This document shows, piece after piece, positions 35,550 to 47,377 of a stretch of 64,000 bases of DNA (position 1 is the first letter of the stretch; every line of letters starts with the position of its first letter). The translations under genes were made by a program, and so were the position numbers. The notes under the pieces are model-generated. The model did not search any database, was not told the origin of the DNA, and was given only the letters and a program-made list of their open reading frames with translations. Location: positions 219,922,607-219,986,606 of the forward strand of contig NC_045428.1 in assembly GCF_902635505.1 (NCBI RefSeq), written 5' to 3'. The stretch comes from Sarcophilus harrisii (Eukaryota; Chordata; Mammalia; Dasyuromorphia; Dasyuridae).

Positions 35550-35950
35550 GATTTCACTCTGCTATTCTCAACAATACAATCAATGATCCACAACTACTCT
35601 GAAGGACTCATGTTGAAAACTTCTATCCATATCCAGACAAAGAACTGATTGTGTCTGAATATAGAGTGAAGCATACTCTGGTTTTTTTTTTTTTTTTTTT
35701 TTACTTTATTTTTCTTGAGGTTTTTTAAAAAAAAATTTTAAAGGGAGAGAGATCTATGTTTTCTTTTATAACATGACTTTCATGGAAATGTTTTGCATAG
35801 CTTCACATATGCTTTCTTAATGGAGGCAGGAGGTGGGGATAAAAGAGAGAATCTAAAACTCAAACTTTTAAAAAATATTTTTAAAATCATTTAAAATGTA
35901 ACTGCAGGAAAATAAAAATATTAAACAAATTATTTTTTTAAATATTTCAC
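35550..35950 (+). mobile_element. Old L1 3' UTR fragment
   Basis: 'aacaatacaatcaatgatcc', 'agacaaagaactgattgtgt', a T-run at 35683-35702, 'gtaactgcaggaaaataaa' and an A/T-rich end. Same older subfamily as 1895-2380. Confidence 0.78.
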
Positions 35951-36149
35951 TCCCCCCAAATAGAATAAGGACTCATTTGTACCTTGGCTGGTTTATTTGA
36001 GGAATCTGGGCTTTCTGGGATTCATTAAATGATGTGAGAATAGAAAACACCACCTTTTTATATAATCACATATCTAGTAAATGAAGGAATCAAGTTTTTA
36101 ATGTAGTTCCCTTAACCCTAAGTCCAGTATTATTTCCATTGCATCATTT

Positions 36150-37000
36150 TAGTTAAATTTTTATTGATATTTTTTGTTTCTATATTACCCATATTTCCCA
36201 TTGTATTTCTCTTTTTATCCCTTCCCAAGGAATCATCTTTATAATAAAATTTTAAGAATGAAAGAGGAAAAAAAAGTTTTAAAAAACTAACATATCAAAA
36301 AAATTTGATATTATATCCAATAATTTGTACTCTCTTCCCCTTTCATCTTCAAAAATGTTAGAGGAGGTACCTTCTCATATATTTGCTTTGGGGTTAGCTC
36401 TGGCAATTATTATTCTATCACATTCAGCAATCTTTGATTTTTCCATTGATCTGTTGTAGTAATTGTGTATATTGTTTTTCCTGGTTCAATTCACTTCACT
36501 TTGCACCAGTTCATATGTCTTTTTGGGTTCCCTATAGTCATCATATTCACTGCTTCTTTTAGCATAATGATATTCCATTCTATTCATGTGACACAGTTTG
36601 TTTCTTGATTCCCATTCAATGGGTATCTAATTTGTTTCTGGTGTAGTTAGGTTGCTCAGTAGAGTTTCAGGCCTGGAGTCAGGAAGGCTCATCTTCTTGA
36701 GTTCAAATCTGACTTTAGAAACTTACTAGCTGTGTGACCCTGAACAAATAACTTCACCCTATTTGCTTCAGTTTCCTCATCTGTAAAATGATCTGGAGAA
36801 GGAAAAGGCAAACTATTGTACTATCTTTGCCAAGAATATCAGATGGGGGTCATGAGAGTTAGACAACTGAAAAGTGACTAAACAACAAAAATTTCTTTCT
36901 AGTTCTTTGCTACTACAAAAAGTGCTGCTGTAAGTATTTTGATGTATAGTGTGTCTTTCTTTTTGTCATTAATCTCATTGGGGTGTGACTGAGAAAGGGG
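36150..37000 (-). mobile_element. L1 3' end, minus strand, split by a SINE
   Basis: L1 pieces at 36150-36641 and 36903-37000 are continuous with each other. Landmarks include 'tttagcataatgatattcca', 'ttctttgctactacaaaaag' and 'aatctcattggggtgtgac'. A MAR1-type SINE sits between. Confidence 0.82.
36642..36889 (+). mobile_element. MAR1-type SINE with a target duplication
   Basis: Nearly complete SINE with head, 'gtgtgaccctgaacaaataa', 'cttcagtttcctcatctgta' and a tail 'taaacaacaaa'. The flanks 36629-36641 (aatttgtttctgg) and 36890-36902 (aatttctttctag) are a 13-bp duplication with two differences. It is inserted into a minus-strand L1. Confidence 0.93.
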
Positions 37001-37539
37001 AAAGAATATGAATTATTGTATATAATGTCAGACTTTTTTGATATATTAGTTTTTTAAAAGGAAAATTGAAATTACCTAAGATTTAATAGATTCTATCTAA
37101 TCAATATTATACTACCTATTTCCCTCCTCCTTAAAGCTGTCTTTTATAATAAAGTTATGATAAAAGAATATAATAAAAATCTTTAACCCTTGTATATTCT
37201 TATTAAGATTCCCTTCTTAACCAATAAGTCTTACTAGAATGCTGGCAAAGTACTCCATCCAGCTGAATTTCTGGCACTCTATTGTCAGGTATAGGAATTG
37301 GAGAATGGAAAGAGGAAGAGGCAGAGTAGATTAATGATTTTCTAGGCTCCTCATGTTAGTTCAGCCAATAGGTACATCATCTTTCAATGAGATATTCAAT
37401 GTCCATGCTGAGAAGCATAAAGATTAAGTGAGATCTAAGCAGGTCAAACAGCCACAAGAGTTTAAAAGGAAATGCAATCTTAAGATCATAAATATCAACC
37501 AATGAATTAACAGGTATTTTATTAAGTCTTATTGTGTTT
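37001..37539. other. Unassigned intergenic sequence
   Basis: No gene or repeat family recognised. Confidence 0.4.
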
Positions 37540-38590
37540 GGATGAATTCACAGCTCCAACAGCACTATATTAATATACCACAGTCCTACTGATGTATTGT
37601 TGATGGAGTGAATGGATCCAGCTATTCTGGAGAACAATTTGGAACTATGCTCAAAAAGTTGTCAAACTGTGCATACCCTTTGATCCAGCAGTGTTAATAC
37701 TGGGCTTCTATCCCAAAAAGATATTAAAGAAGGGAAAGGGACCCATATGTGCAAAAATGTTTGTGGCAGCCCTTTTCATAGTGGCTAGAAACTGGAAATT
37801 GAATGGATGCCCATCAATTGGAGAATGGCTGAATAAGTTATGGTATATGAAAGTTATGGAATATTATTGTTCTGTAAGAAATGACCAGTAGGATGAATAT
37901 AGAGAGGCTTGGAGAGACTTACATGAACTGATGCTAAGTGAAATGGAGATCATTATACACTTCAATGACAATACTACATGAGGATCAATTCTGATGGAAG
38001 GAGCTATCTTCAACGATGAGAGGGCCCAAATCAGTTCCAATTGATCAGTAATGAACAGAACCAGCTACACCTAGCAAAAGAAAACTGGAAAATGAGTGTG
38101 AACCACAACATAGCATTTATACTCTTTCTGTTATTGTTTGCTGGCATTTTTTTCTTCCCAGGTTATTTTTACCTTCTTTCTAAATCTGATTTTTCTTGTG
38201 TAGCAAGATAACTGTATAAATATGTATACATACATTGTATTTAACATATACTTTAACATATTTAACATCTGTGGGACTGCTTGCCATCTAGGGGAGGGGA
38301 TAAGGAGAAGGAGGGGAAAAGTTGGAACAGAAATTTTTGCAAGGGTCAATATTGAAAAATTACCCATGCATGTGTTTTGTCAATAAAAAGCTATAATAAT
38401 AAAAAAGAAAGGAAAAAAATATATATATACCACAGTCCTTCCAAAAACTGTAGTTTTCAGCTATCGTCATCTTTGTCAAATCTGATAGATATGAGGTGGA
38501 AAGTTGGGGTTGTTTTTATTTACATTTCTCTGTAGATTTTGATATCTGTACAAATCTTTGCATTATTTTTGTTAAAATCTTCTATTAAAA
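37540..38590 (-). mobile_element. Old minus-strand L1 fragment split by a younger L1
   Basis: 37540-37587 ('gaattcacagctccaacag') and 38440-38590 ('ctgatagatatgaggtggaa', 'ttacatttctctgtagattt') are adjacent parts of ORF2 on the minus strand. The + strand L1 at 37588-38424 separates them. Confidence 0.7.
37588..38424 (+). mobile_element. L1 with a 15-bp target duplication
   Basis: 837-bp 5'-truncated L1 that reaches the normal 3' end ('tgccatctaggggagggg', 'tgttttgtcaataaaaagct', A-rich tail). The perfect repeat atataccacagtcct is at 37573-37587 and 38425-38439. The frame at 37691-37891 retains ORF2 C-terminal residues (FVAALFIVARNWKLNGCPSIGEWLNKLWYMKVMEYY). Confidence 0.95.
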
Positions 38591-38599
38591 AATTTTAAG

Positions 38600-38960
38600 A
38601 GTTTGAAAGAATTGAAAACAAGGTGAGTACTAGCCTATTGCAGAAGGATTTAAACAAACTATGGTATATAAATGTAAATGGAATATTATTGTGCCATAAG
38701 GAAGAATTAATATTATATATTCAGAGAAATCTTGAGAAAATCATTTGAACTGTTGTCAAGTAAAACTGTAGAACCAAGAGAACAATTTGCATAATGACTA
38801 TAACAAGTTATCAATACTTTGATTAGTTATAACTTAAGATGACTAATGATTAAAACATACTCTCACCCCTTGGAAGAAAGATGACAAAATAGAAATGCAG
38901 AACAAGACATCCATTTTCAGACATAATTTAGTATGTTGATAAGTTTTGTTTGACTATTAT
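38600..38960 (+). mobile_element. Old L1 3' end
   Basis: 'aaactatggtatataaatgt', 'aatggaatattattgtgcca', 'gtagaaccaagagaacaatt', 'cagacataatttagtatgtt'. Diverged. Confidence 0.7.
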
Positions 38961-39239
38961 TATTTGTTGCAAAGGATGTCTTCTATTAAAGGAATTGTTA
39001 ATTAGTGGTCAGTGATAGAAATGGAAAAAAGAAAGGAAAGAAAGGAACATCAATAAAACATAAAATACACAGAAAAAAAGATATTCAGATGAAGACACAA
39101 TTGAACAACTTTGTTAATATTAAATTTAATATAGTTTAAAAGTTTGTGGTTTATTATAACAATGTTTCTATTCACATATATTGAAATGCTCCTATTTGTT
39201 GATTAAGTTTGTAATAAAAAAAATTGAAAAATAATTTCC

Positions 39240-40440
39240 ACTTTCACTTGGATAATTTTTTATTTACTACATAGACCTACTTTTTCTACTTACCTGAACA
39301 TTATTTACTATGAGATATTTTTGCATTGGGATTTATGAATATAATAACATTATGATTTGATTTTCTATATTTACTTAAGTATTACTATGTATGTTCCGTG
39401 TATGTTCAGAAAGGATATATGTTCTTTGCTTTTCCCATTGAATTCTCTCTATATTTGTAATAGACCTAGCTTATTTTGGGATTTCTTTTGATTCTTTAAT
39501 TTCTTTATTATTTATGTTAGCTTGCATTTTTCATTTCCTGATAACATGGTATAAACATGCCCCACTATAACGGATTTTCTTTAGCTATTCCTTCTTGAAA
39601 GATTACATACAAGCTTTTCTTTTTAGAAATTCTCTTCAGAATTATTCAGCGTACTAAGTGATTATATTCTCACATTGAATAAAATGTTTCAGCTGAACAT
39701 AATATGCTTCATTATTTCTTGTAATGCTTTCCGATTTGAATTAGAGTTTGTATAGTATTATCAGTACCACACCGACTTTTTGTGATTTAACAATAGCAAT
39801 TTTTAACAATGGCAAATTTTGAAATAATTTTGCATTTTGACTGTATTAAAATCTTTCTGGGTTAAGTGCATTTCTTGTAAAAAACAAAAACAAACAAACA
39901 AACAAAACTAAGCAAAAATAAAAACCCAGACTATTGGAATATTTTTTTTTAAAATCCATGGTTTAATCTTTTTTCTTTTTTTCTTTTCCATTTTTTTAAA
40001 TTATTAAGTCCATTCATTTAGAGTCGTTTGTTAGGTTAGCCTTTTTTATGTCATTCTTTAATTCTTTTTTGGTTTATTAGCAAGGAACACAAATTTCCTT
40101 ACGTCTGTCCTTTACTAGTATTTTTCTGTGATTTACTAGTAACTAAGTAGAAATCTTTAACTTGGATTATATTTATGAAAGAGTCATATCTTTAGTTTAG
40201 ATTTAGGATTATCCTTTCTCTGACCTTAGTTTTTTTCCTTTATTTTTTTAATCCATGATTAACTCCTTTAAAAAAATTTTTTAGAGAGTTTATAGTCCAT
40301 TAGCATTATATTTCAGTACATTTTACATCTTTCTACAACATTTAGTGGTTTAGCTAATGTAATGCCTTGATAGTTTTCACATTTTGTTAACAACTAGTTT
40401 ATCTTGATTTGAGAAGTATAAATTATTTTAAATATTCATC
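39240..40440 (-). mobile_element. Probable decayed L1 ORF2, minus strand
   Basis: A T-rich stretch whose plus strand has 'ctatatttgtaatagaccta' and 'tttgggatttcttttgattc', the look of reverse-strand L1 ORF2. Very diverged, and (CAAA)n sits at about 39885-39905. The interval 38961-39239 before it is unassigned. Confidence 0.4.
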
Positions 40441-40970
40441 TTTTTTTTTTTTTTAACTCGGAAGCGTGGTTCTCCTAAGATGCTCCTTTGAAGTGTATAA
40501 ATTTCAATGTTTTTCACATTTCTCCTGGTTTGTTTTTTTTTTTTTCTTACTTTCCCTTCTCTATATAATCCCTAGCCTCAATCTTCTGGGTTACCTGTCT
40601 CCTTTAAGGAGAAGGCCCCCAGTGAGCATCATCCTTTATCCCAAGTAAATGCCCAAATAAATGGTGATGGTTGATTTGGAAATAGTTTGAGCCTGAATTC
40701 TTTCAAAGGCAACACCATGATACATGCCCCAGGACCAGAACATTTTTGGCATACACCAACAATGGCCTGTGCCTTTTAATTTTCAATTTGTTCTATTCTG
40801 GTTCCTCTGATCATCCTTTATCATCTCTGAGAAGTTGAATACAATCCAGCAAGCATTTCTTAAACTTGACTTCTACACAAAGCATCGTGCTACTAATCTT
40901 ACAGATACAAAGACAAAATGGAAAACATTTCCTGTCTTCAGGTAGCTTACATTCTGTTCCACTATCACAA
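40441..40970. other. Unassigned sequence, possible old LTR piece
   Basis: Two T-runs at the left. 40560-40710 has a TATATAA-like motif followed about 95 bp later by AATAAA, which resembles an LTR, but I see no target duplication or partner. 40840-40965 has a LINE-tail-like block. Confidence 0.3.
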
Positions 40971-40974
40971 GAAA

Positions 40975-41270
40975 CAAATACATGATGATGCAGCTGGCAA
41001 CTCTTCTCTGTGTACCCTGAACCAGATTAAAATGTGATTGAAAAATATTGAAGAAAAGAAATAAAAATATGATTAAAAATAGATATTATTGTTTTCTAAA
41101 AGGATCTTTATGTTTGGATTAGTAGCACCTTTTTTTGTTTGAGCTTTCTATTTGAGTAAGTGTGATTACAATTGTAATTTCCTTATAACTCTTGGCATAA
41201 CTCGCTGAAACTAACTAGATTTACAATATTTTGCTCAGCACACCCTTTGAGAACCACTGATATAAACATA
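40975..41270 (+). repeat. Probable ancient non-autonomous DNA-transposon fragment
   Basis: 'accctgaaccagattaaaat', 'tattgttttctaaaaggatc' and the closing 'ctttgagaaccactgat' resemble a widespread ancient hAT-like repeat. Ends are not clear, so this stays tentative. Confidence 0.4.
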
Positions 41271-41274
41271 GCAT

Positions 41275-42440
41275 ATGGAAGGAATTCTGATTACTATTGT
41301 TTGCTATAATTTTATTTTTCTTGTCATTTTCAGGATTTTTCCCCTTTTGCTTAGTTTGTTAGGTTTTAACCATAATATGTTTAGAAGTAAATTTTGGATT
41401 CTTCCTCATTATATTTTTGTAGGGTTTTTTTTATTTGTTTATTATGAAAGGTTTTCTTTTTTAATTCTGAAAATTTTTTCTTGTATCAGTTCCTGGAATG
41501 TAGGATTTATTCTTTTGTTTTCTAAATTCTCTTGGATGGCAGAAATACTGAGGTTACTGTGTCCTGATCAGTCCAGTGCTTTCACTTGTTCCTATTATGT
41601 TTTGCAAAAATTTCAATAATTCATTTATTTCCTGAGCTTATTTTTCCATTTAGTCTGGCTTGTTTGTAATTCTGATTTTTATTATACCATGTTCGTAACA
41701 TACATTATGTTTTTGAAATTTTCTATTGATCCTTTAAATTGATCATTTTAAAAATATTTCTTCTTTTTAAAAAAATAGTTTAAATTTAAAAATAATTTAA
41801 AGTATTTTAATTAACTTAATTAAAATTAATTGAAACAGTTTAATTACTAATTCTAATTTCATTTTCTCCTGCTTTAAGTTTTTTTCTATAAACTTTTTGT
41901 AAAATTAACTTTTGTAATTTCAACAGGGCTAGGGTTGATTATTATATGGACATCTCTTATGTTCTCTTAAATTATTTTTTCTACCTATTTCCTGGTATGC
42001 CATGTTTCTATGCTGTCACATTCTGGGTTCTAAAAAGTTGTATCTGTTCTCTACTTGATTAATGTTCAGGTTTGATTAATTTTTATTTTCTTATTGATTT
42101 TTAAACTTTTTCTTCTCTCTGATGTTTTTATTGGGGTTTTTTTTCAGCGATATTTGATAAGCCCAATTCTCTTTGAATCTCTTACTCCTCTATCTTAATT
42201 GGAAAGCCTTATATACCTTTTTCTATGTAAAATCATTGAAACACTAATTTTTAAAAAATTCAGCAAAAAAAAGAATGACTTCAGAATAAAATCTTCTAAC
42301 TTCATATTCTGTAAGAAGCAAAAGTTTCCAGTTAACATATGCTATGAAATTATATCAGGATTTATTCTCTTTGTTTGGAATTTGACAAAAGCCAAGATTT
42401 AAATTTTAAAAACTAAAGAGTAATTTAAAGAATAACTTAT
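41275..42440 (-). other. AT-rich sequence, possibly decayed L1
   Basis: The open frame at 41275-41619 (114 codons, Phe/Leu/Ile-rich) is probably antisense to an old L1 or simply AT-rich. No gene is supported. Confidence 0.3.
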
Positions 42441-42442
42441 TC

Positions 42443-43190
42443 TTGCAATCAATCAATGAACATTTATTAAATATTTCCTACACATAAGGCACTGAAATAC
42501 AAAAAGAATAAAACAATTCCTACTCTCAAGAAATTATGCAACAATGACAATGACAGTCCTGGAGACTGAGTCTGTAAATGTAAAGCAAAAAGTTTTCTGT
42601 CTTACAAGTTAATTGGACATATAATCCCCAAGAGAGAGAATGGAAAGAGAATTCGGCACATGAGAAAAAGAAAGAATAGTGTGCCTGGATCAGAATGCAT
42701 GGAAAGGAGAGTAATATATAATGAATGATACTGGAAATATTAGATGGGAGTCAGGTTGTGAAGGACCTTAAAAGATAAAAAATACTCTATTTCTATTTAT
42801 ATTTTGTCCTAGATGCCATAGAGAATCACTGGAGTTTATTGAGCAAGTGAATAAAATGATCAGTTTTGTACTTAAAGAAAATCACTTTGATAACTCTGGG
42901 AAGACTGAATAAAATGGGAAGAGACTTGAGGAAATTATGAGGCTATTGCAATTATCCAAGTTACAGGTGATTAGGGCTTGAACTAGAGGATCAGTTGTGT
43001 GAGTAGTAAGGAGTCTATTGTGGAAGTAGAAAAGCAAGTGGCACCTGATTAGATATTTGGGATAGGGATGAATGAGGAGTTGAAGGTAACATTAAGTAAC
43101 CTGGGAGACTGGATGAAGGTCAGTGTCTTAGACAGAAACAAGGGAAGGCTCTAATAAGTTCAGTTTTGGATGTGTTGAATTTTCAAGCCT
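42443..43190 (+). repeat. LINE-tail-like block and ancient long repeat, copy 4
   Basis: 42443-42545 has 'atcaatcaatgaacatttat' and 'attcctactctcaagaaatt'. 42680-43190 has 'tcaggttgtgaaggacctta', 'gaatcactggagtttattga', 'gaggctattgcaattatcca' and 'ttcagttttggatgtgttga', a good match in order to the other copies. Confidence 0.5.
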
Positions 43191-43365
43191 GCTACCTTCT
43201 CATCTCATACTTCTGAAATATACCAGTAGGTATATTACATTAGGATAAGAGATCAGAAAACAGTTAACAACACACAGATATGATACATTTGCCTAGAACA
43301 GAACCAAAACAAAATAAAATTAAGCTTATTTGGCTTTGGTAGATATAGAGAAAACTAATCGCTCA

Positions 43366-43370
<5 letters not shown>

Positions 43371-43400
<30 letters not shown>
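43371..43400. repeat. (TG)n microsatellite
   Basis: About 14 uninterrupted GT units. Confidence 0.95.
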
Positions 43401-43889
43401 TGGTTAAAAGTAAGATAAATTGAGGCAACAAAGTTCCCAGTCCATTATAATTAGCAGTTACTAATAAAAGGAGTCTTTAGTTTCTCATCAATTTAAAAAA
43501 AAAAATCCCTAAGTGGAGTTTAAAAGACTTCTTATAATTTAAGGAAAGTAGATAAAAAATAGAACAGCATCTTGGACAGAACATATGATTGAGTCATCTA
43601 GTTTCTATTAGTGGAAGGGATGAGAGATTCTTCCTAATTATTAAAGAGAGGTCTTCACCTGTGTCCTTACAAAAACAGGTAGTACAGAGATAACATGACT
43701 GCTTGATATAAATATAAAACAGTGATTAACAGGAAGCCTGATCTTCTGAATTTATGGACTTCTGATAACACATAGATAAAGAAACATGACTTAAGGAGTT
43801 AGACAAAATGTCAGTGGGTGAATCAGAAAAGAATCAATTACAAAATAGAATCAATTTTATTTTCTCACTTGACAGATTTATTTGATTTA
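43401..43889. other. Unassigned intergenic sequence
   Basis: No gene or repeat family recognised. Confidence 0.4.
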
Positions 43890-44010
43890 AATGAAACCCT
43901 TTCCAGGCATAGAGATCTGCCACTAATTGTGTTAACATGGGCAAATTGCTTAGACACTTTGAGCCACAGTTTCCTCATCTGTCAAAGAGAAGTTTGCTAT
44001 AAGTAATAGG
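43890..44010 (+). repeat. MIR-type SINE fragment
   Basis: 'gttaacatgggcaaattgct' followed by 'ccacagtttcctcatctgtc'. Confidence 0.65.
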
Positions 44011-44164
44011 TTATAGGTAATCGCTAACATTTTCCCTCTATCTCTAAACTTCTATCATACATCATTAATTTCTATAGTTTCAGATAATGGGTAGAATATT
44101 GAATCTATTTTTAATGGAGATTGTTGATCATAGAATCAGAACTAAAACTGGAAGGGCCCTTGTT

Positions 44165-44420
44165 ATTCATCCTTCTTTTTGAAGAGACCTGTGACATCAT
44201 GAGGTGATGTTTTAATTTGTGTGTGAATTGGATGAAAGTGAGGCAAGTTGCACAAAAGTTATCAGCATCATTCTCTCTTTCAGAGTCATAGAACTCCAGT
44301 GGCAAGACGAATGCAAGATGCAAGGATGCAAGATGATGATGGAAGGATGCAGGATGCAAGAGATGACTTGGCATCTTAGATTTACTCTAAGTGCTCCATA
44401 GTATCTGCTTCAGTGCCTTC
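44165..44420 (-). mobile_element. RTE/MAR4-like repeat with an internal minisatellite
   Basis: Minus-strand copy with 'gtgacatcatgaggtgatgt', 'gcatcattctctctttcaga' and 'cttggcatcttagat'. Between 44310 and 44364 a GATGCAAGAT-like unit is repeated several times, an expansion not seen in the other copies. Confidence 0.7.
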
Positions 44421-44437
44421 ACATCTGTTGAAATCTT

Positions 44438-44616
44438 ATTTAAGCTTTCTTGGCAAAGATATTTCAGTGGTTTGCCATTCCCTTCTTCAGGTCACTTTAT
44501 AGATAAGGAAACTGAGGTTAATAGAAGTTAAGTGACTTATTCATGATCACAAAGTAGGTATCTGATTCAAGATTTTAATTTAAGTTTTCCTGATTCCAAC
44601 TAGCCCCTTAGCTAGG
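44438..44616 (-). mobile_element. MAR1-type SINE
   Basis: Reverse copy: 'tttcttggcaaagatatttc', 'ataaggaaactgaggttaat', 'ctgattccaactagcccctt'. Confidence 0.85.
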
Positions 44617-44760
44617 TAGCATAATAACTAGAGCACTAGTCCTGGAATCAGGCAAACTTGCCCAGAAAGCTAGTAAGTATCTGGGGCTGGATTTGAACTC
44701 AGATCTTACTGACTTCAAGCCCAGAGCTCTATCTGCTGTGCAAAGTAACTGTCCCTAGCT
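44617..44760. repeat. Inverted pair of SINE heads
   Basis: 44617-44668 is a forward SINE head ('agctaggtagcataataact', 'gtcctggaatcaggcaaact'). 44669-44760 is a reverse head ('agctagtaagtatctggggc', 'gatttgaactcagatcttac'). With the SINE to the left, three tRNA-like heads lie in -, +, - order. Confidence 0.72.
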
Positions 44761-45029
44761 ATAGCTAATTGGGCAGAGCCTGGACCTTGGGACTCTTGAT
44801 TAATTTTTCTGTTTTGTATTTCTTCCCTTGAGCATAGGTGATTGAACAACAATGGACATGTCTAACCTTGGGATCAACTTTCTGAGTTTGAGAAGTTCAG
44901 AAATTCACATTTCCTTAGTTGGGGACTGACTGTATTGTTGGAGGTGTTCATTATATTTACTATGGAACTTTGTGGAGGAGAAGGCAACCACCAAAAAAAA
45001 AAAAAAAGAAAAATTAGCACCATTTTTCC

Positions 45030-45238
45030 TTTATTGATCAGATTTTTCTTGTACAGCATAATAATTGTGGAAATATACATAAAAAATTGTCCATGTTTAA
45101 CATATATTGGATTACTTGCTATCTAGGGGTGGAGTGGGGAGAAGGGATAAAAAAATTGGAACACAAGATTTTGCAAGGGTGAATGTTGCAAACTATGCAT
45201 ATGTTTTGAAAATAAAAAGCTTTAAAAAAAAAGAAAAT
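45030..45238 (+). mobile_element. Short L1 3' tail
   Basis: 'cagatttttcttgtacagca', 'ttggattacttgctatctag', 'gcatatgttttgaaaataaa' and an A-rich tail. It abuts the longer L1 at 45239. I cannot set a target duplication with confidence. 44761-45029 holds an A-run and is otherwise unassigned. Confidence 0.82.
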
Positions 45239-46831
45239 AGAAAAATAACAAGAAAATTCATCTGGAAGAACAAAAGGTCAAGAATTTCAAGGGAACTAAT
45301 GAGAAAAAAAATCAAATGAAGCTGGCCTAGCTGTACCAGATCTAAAATTATATTATAAAGTAGGGGTCATCAAAACTATTTGGTATTGGCTAAGAAATAG
45401 ATTAGTTGATCAGTGGAATAGGTTAGCTTCACAGGACAAAACAGTCAATAACTATAGCAATCTAGTGTTTAACAAACCCAAAGACCTTTGTTTTTGGGAG
45501 AAGAACTCACTATTTGACAAAAATTGCTGGGAAAATTGGAAACTAGTATGGTAGAAACTAGGCATTGACCCACACTTAACACCATATACCAAGATAAGGT
45601 CAAAATGAGTTCACGATTTAAACATAAAGAATGAGATTATAAATAAATTAGAAGAACATAGGATAGTTTACCTCTCAGACCTGTGGAGGAGGAAGGAATT
45701 TGTTACCAAAGAAGAACCAGAGACCATTATTGATCACATAATAGATAATTTGATTATATTAAGTTGAAAAGTTTTTGTACAAACAAAATTAATGCAGACA
45801 AGATTAGAAGGAAAACAATAAACTGGGAAAACATTTTTACATTCAAAGGTTCTGATAAAGGCCTTATTTCCAAAATATATAGAGAATTGACTCAGATTTA
45901 TAAGAAATCAAGCCATTCTCCAATTGATAAATGGTCAAAGGATATGAACAATTTTCAGATGAAAAAATTGAAACTATTTCCAGCCATATGAAAAGATGCT
46001 CCATATCACTATTGATCAAAGAAATGCAAATTAAGACAACTCTGAGATACTACTACATACCTCTCAGATTGGCTAAGATGACAGGAAAAGATAATGAAGA
46101 ATGTTAGAGAGGATGTGGGAAAACTAGAACACTGATAGGACAGTTGGTGGAACTGTGAATGGATCCAACCATTCTGGAGAGCAATTTGGAACTATGCTCA
46201 AAAAGTTATCAAACTGCATATCCTTTGACCCAGAAGTGTCAAATAAGTGGGCTTATATCCCAAAGAGATCTTAAAGGAGGGAAAGGGACCCACATATGCA
46301 AAATGTTTGTGGCAGCCCTATTTGTAGTGGTTAGAAACTGGAAACTGAATGGATGCCCATCAATTGAAGAATGGCTGAATAAATTATGGTATATGAATGT
46401 TATGGAATATTATTGTTCTGTAAGAAAAGATCAGGAGGATGATTTTAGAAAGGCCTGAAGAGATTTACATGAAATGGTGTGAAGTGAAATGAGCAGAACT
46501 AGGAGATCATTGTACACGGCAACATCAAGACTATGATGATCAATTCTGATGGGCATGGCTTTCTTCAATAATGAATTGATTCAGACCAGTTCCAATTGTT
46601 CAGTAATGAAGAAAGCCATCTCTACCCAAGGAGAAGACTGTGGGAACTAAGTGTGGACAAAACATAGCACTTTCACTCTTTTCACTCTTTCTGTTATTGT
46701 TTGCTTGCATTTTTGTTTTCCTTCTCAGGTTTTTTTTTTTTTTTTTCTTTCTAGATTCGATTTTTCTCGTGCAGCAACATAATTGTGTGGATATGTATAC
46801 ATGTATTGACTTTAACATATATTTTAACATG

Positions 46832-47318
46832 TGTGGTGTTCTTTTCTAATATATGATCGTTCTCTGGGGAAGCAGGTTTCTGGAGGCAGCCTTCGTTTCA
46901 GTTCAGAGTAATAATCACCTCAAATGCAGCCAGCTGTTTTGTCTCTTCCAAAATAGCCCCATAAGCTTTCCTTGGTTCCGACAGCTCTTGTTGCTAGTCC
47001 ATTGCCTCTGCTTCTGCCAGGTTTAGCCTCTCCTCTTCCGAATCCCCAATTCTGCCCAACTGCCATCTCTAGCTTCTCAATCTCCTCAACTGACTTACTT
47101 CTGACTCAGCTCCTTTTAATGCTTTTTTAGAAGTGTGAACTCAAAGGTTGACTCCTCCTCCAAGAGTGAGATTGTGGGAGGTGTAACTTTGTGACTCTCC
47201 CCGACTTGTGAACTCTAATGTGTGAGCTAATGTGTGAACTCTCAAAGGTGTAAACTTGAGCATTGTTTCTGTCCATTCCAGTGAGTTAACACCTTGTTTC
47301 AAGTTCTGGCTCTTAACA
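46832..47318 (-). mobile_element. Solo LTR, ERV2/ERVK-like, inside an L1 (fossil)
   Basis: 487-bp LTR on the minus strand, TGTTAAG... to ...CACCACA. The 6-bp duplication aacatg flanks it at 46826-46831 and 47319-47324. Removing the LTR and one copy restores the L1 3' UTR order, so boundaries are firm. It is related to the LTR at 121-603 through shared blocks along most of its length. No internal region remains. It is younger than the L1. Confidence 0.93.
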
Positions 47319-47344
47319 AACATGTATTGGAATACCTGTTATCT

Positions 47345-47377
47345 GGGGGGGGGGGGGTGGGGGGGGGGGGGGGGGGG
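47345..47377. repeat. G13-T-G19 tract in an L1 3' UTR
   Basis: Thirty-two G with a single T interruption, in place of the normal 'ctaggggaggggg' part of the L1 3' UTR. Confidence 0.95.

Noticed and set aside
40560-40710. Possible LTR fragment with TATA and AATAAA spacing
   Set aside because: No second LTR, no TG...CA ends that I can fix and no target duplication. Too weak to call.
41275-41619. 114-codon Phe/Ile-rich frame that looks like a membrane protein
   Set aside because: It lies in very AT-rich, T-rich sequence that looks like decayed reverse-strand L1, and hydrophobic codons are expected from T-rich DNA.
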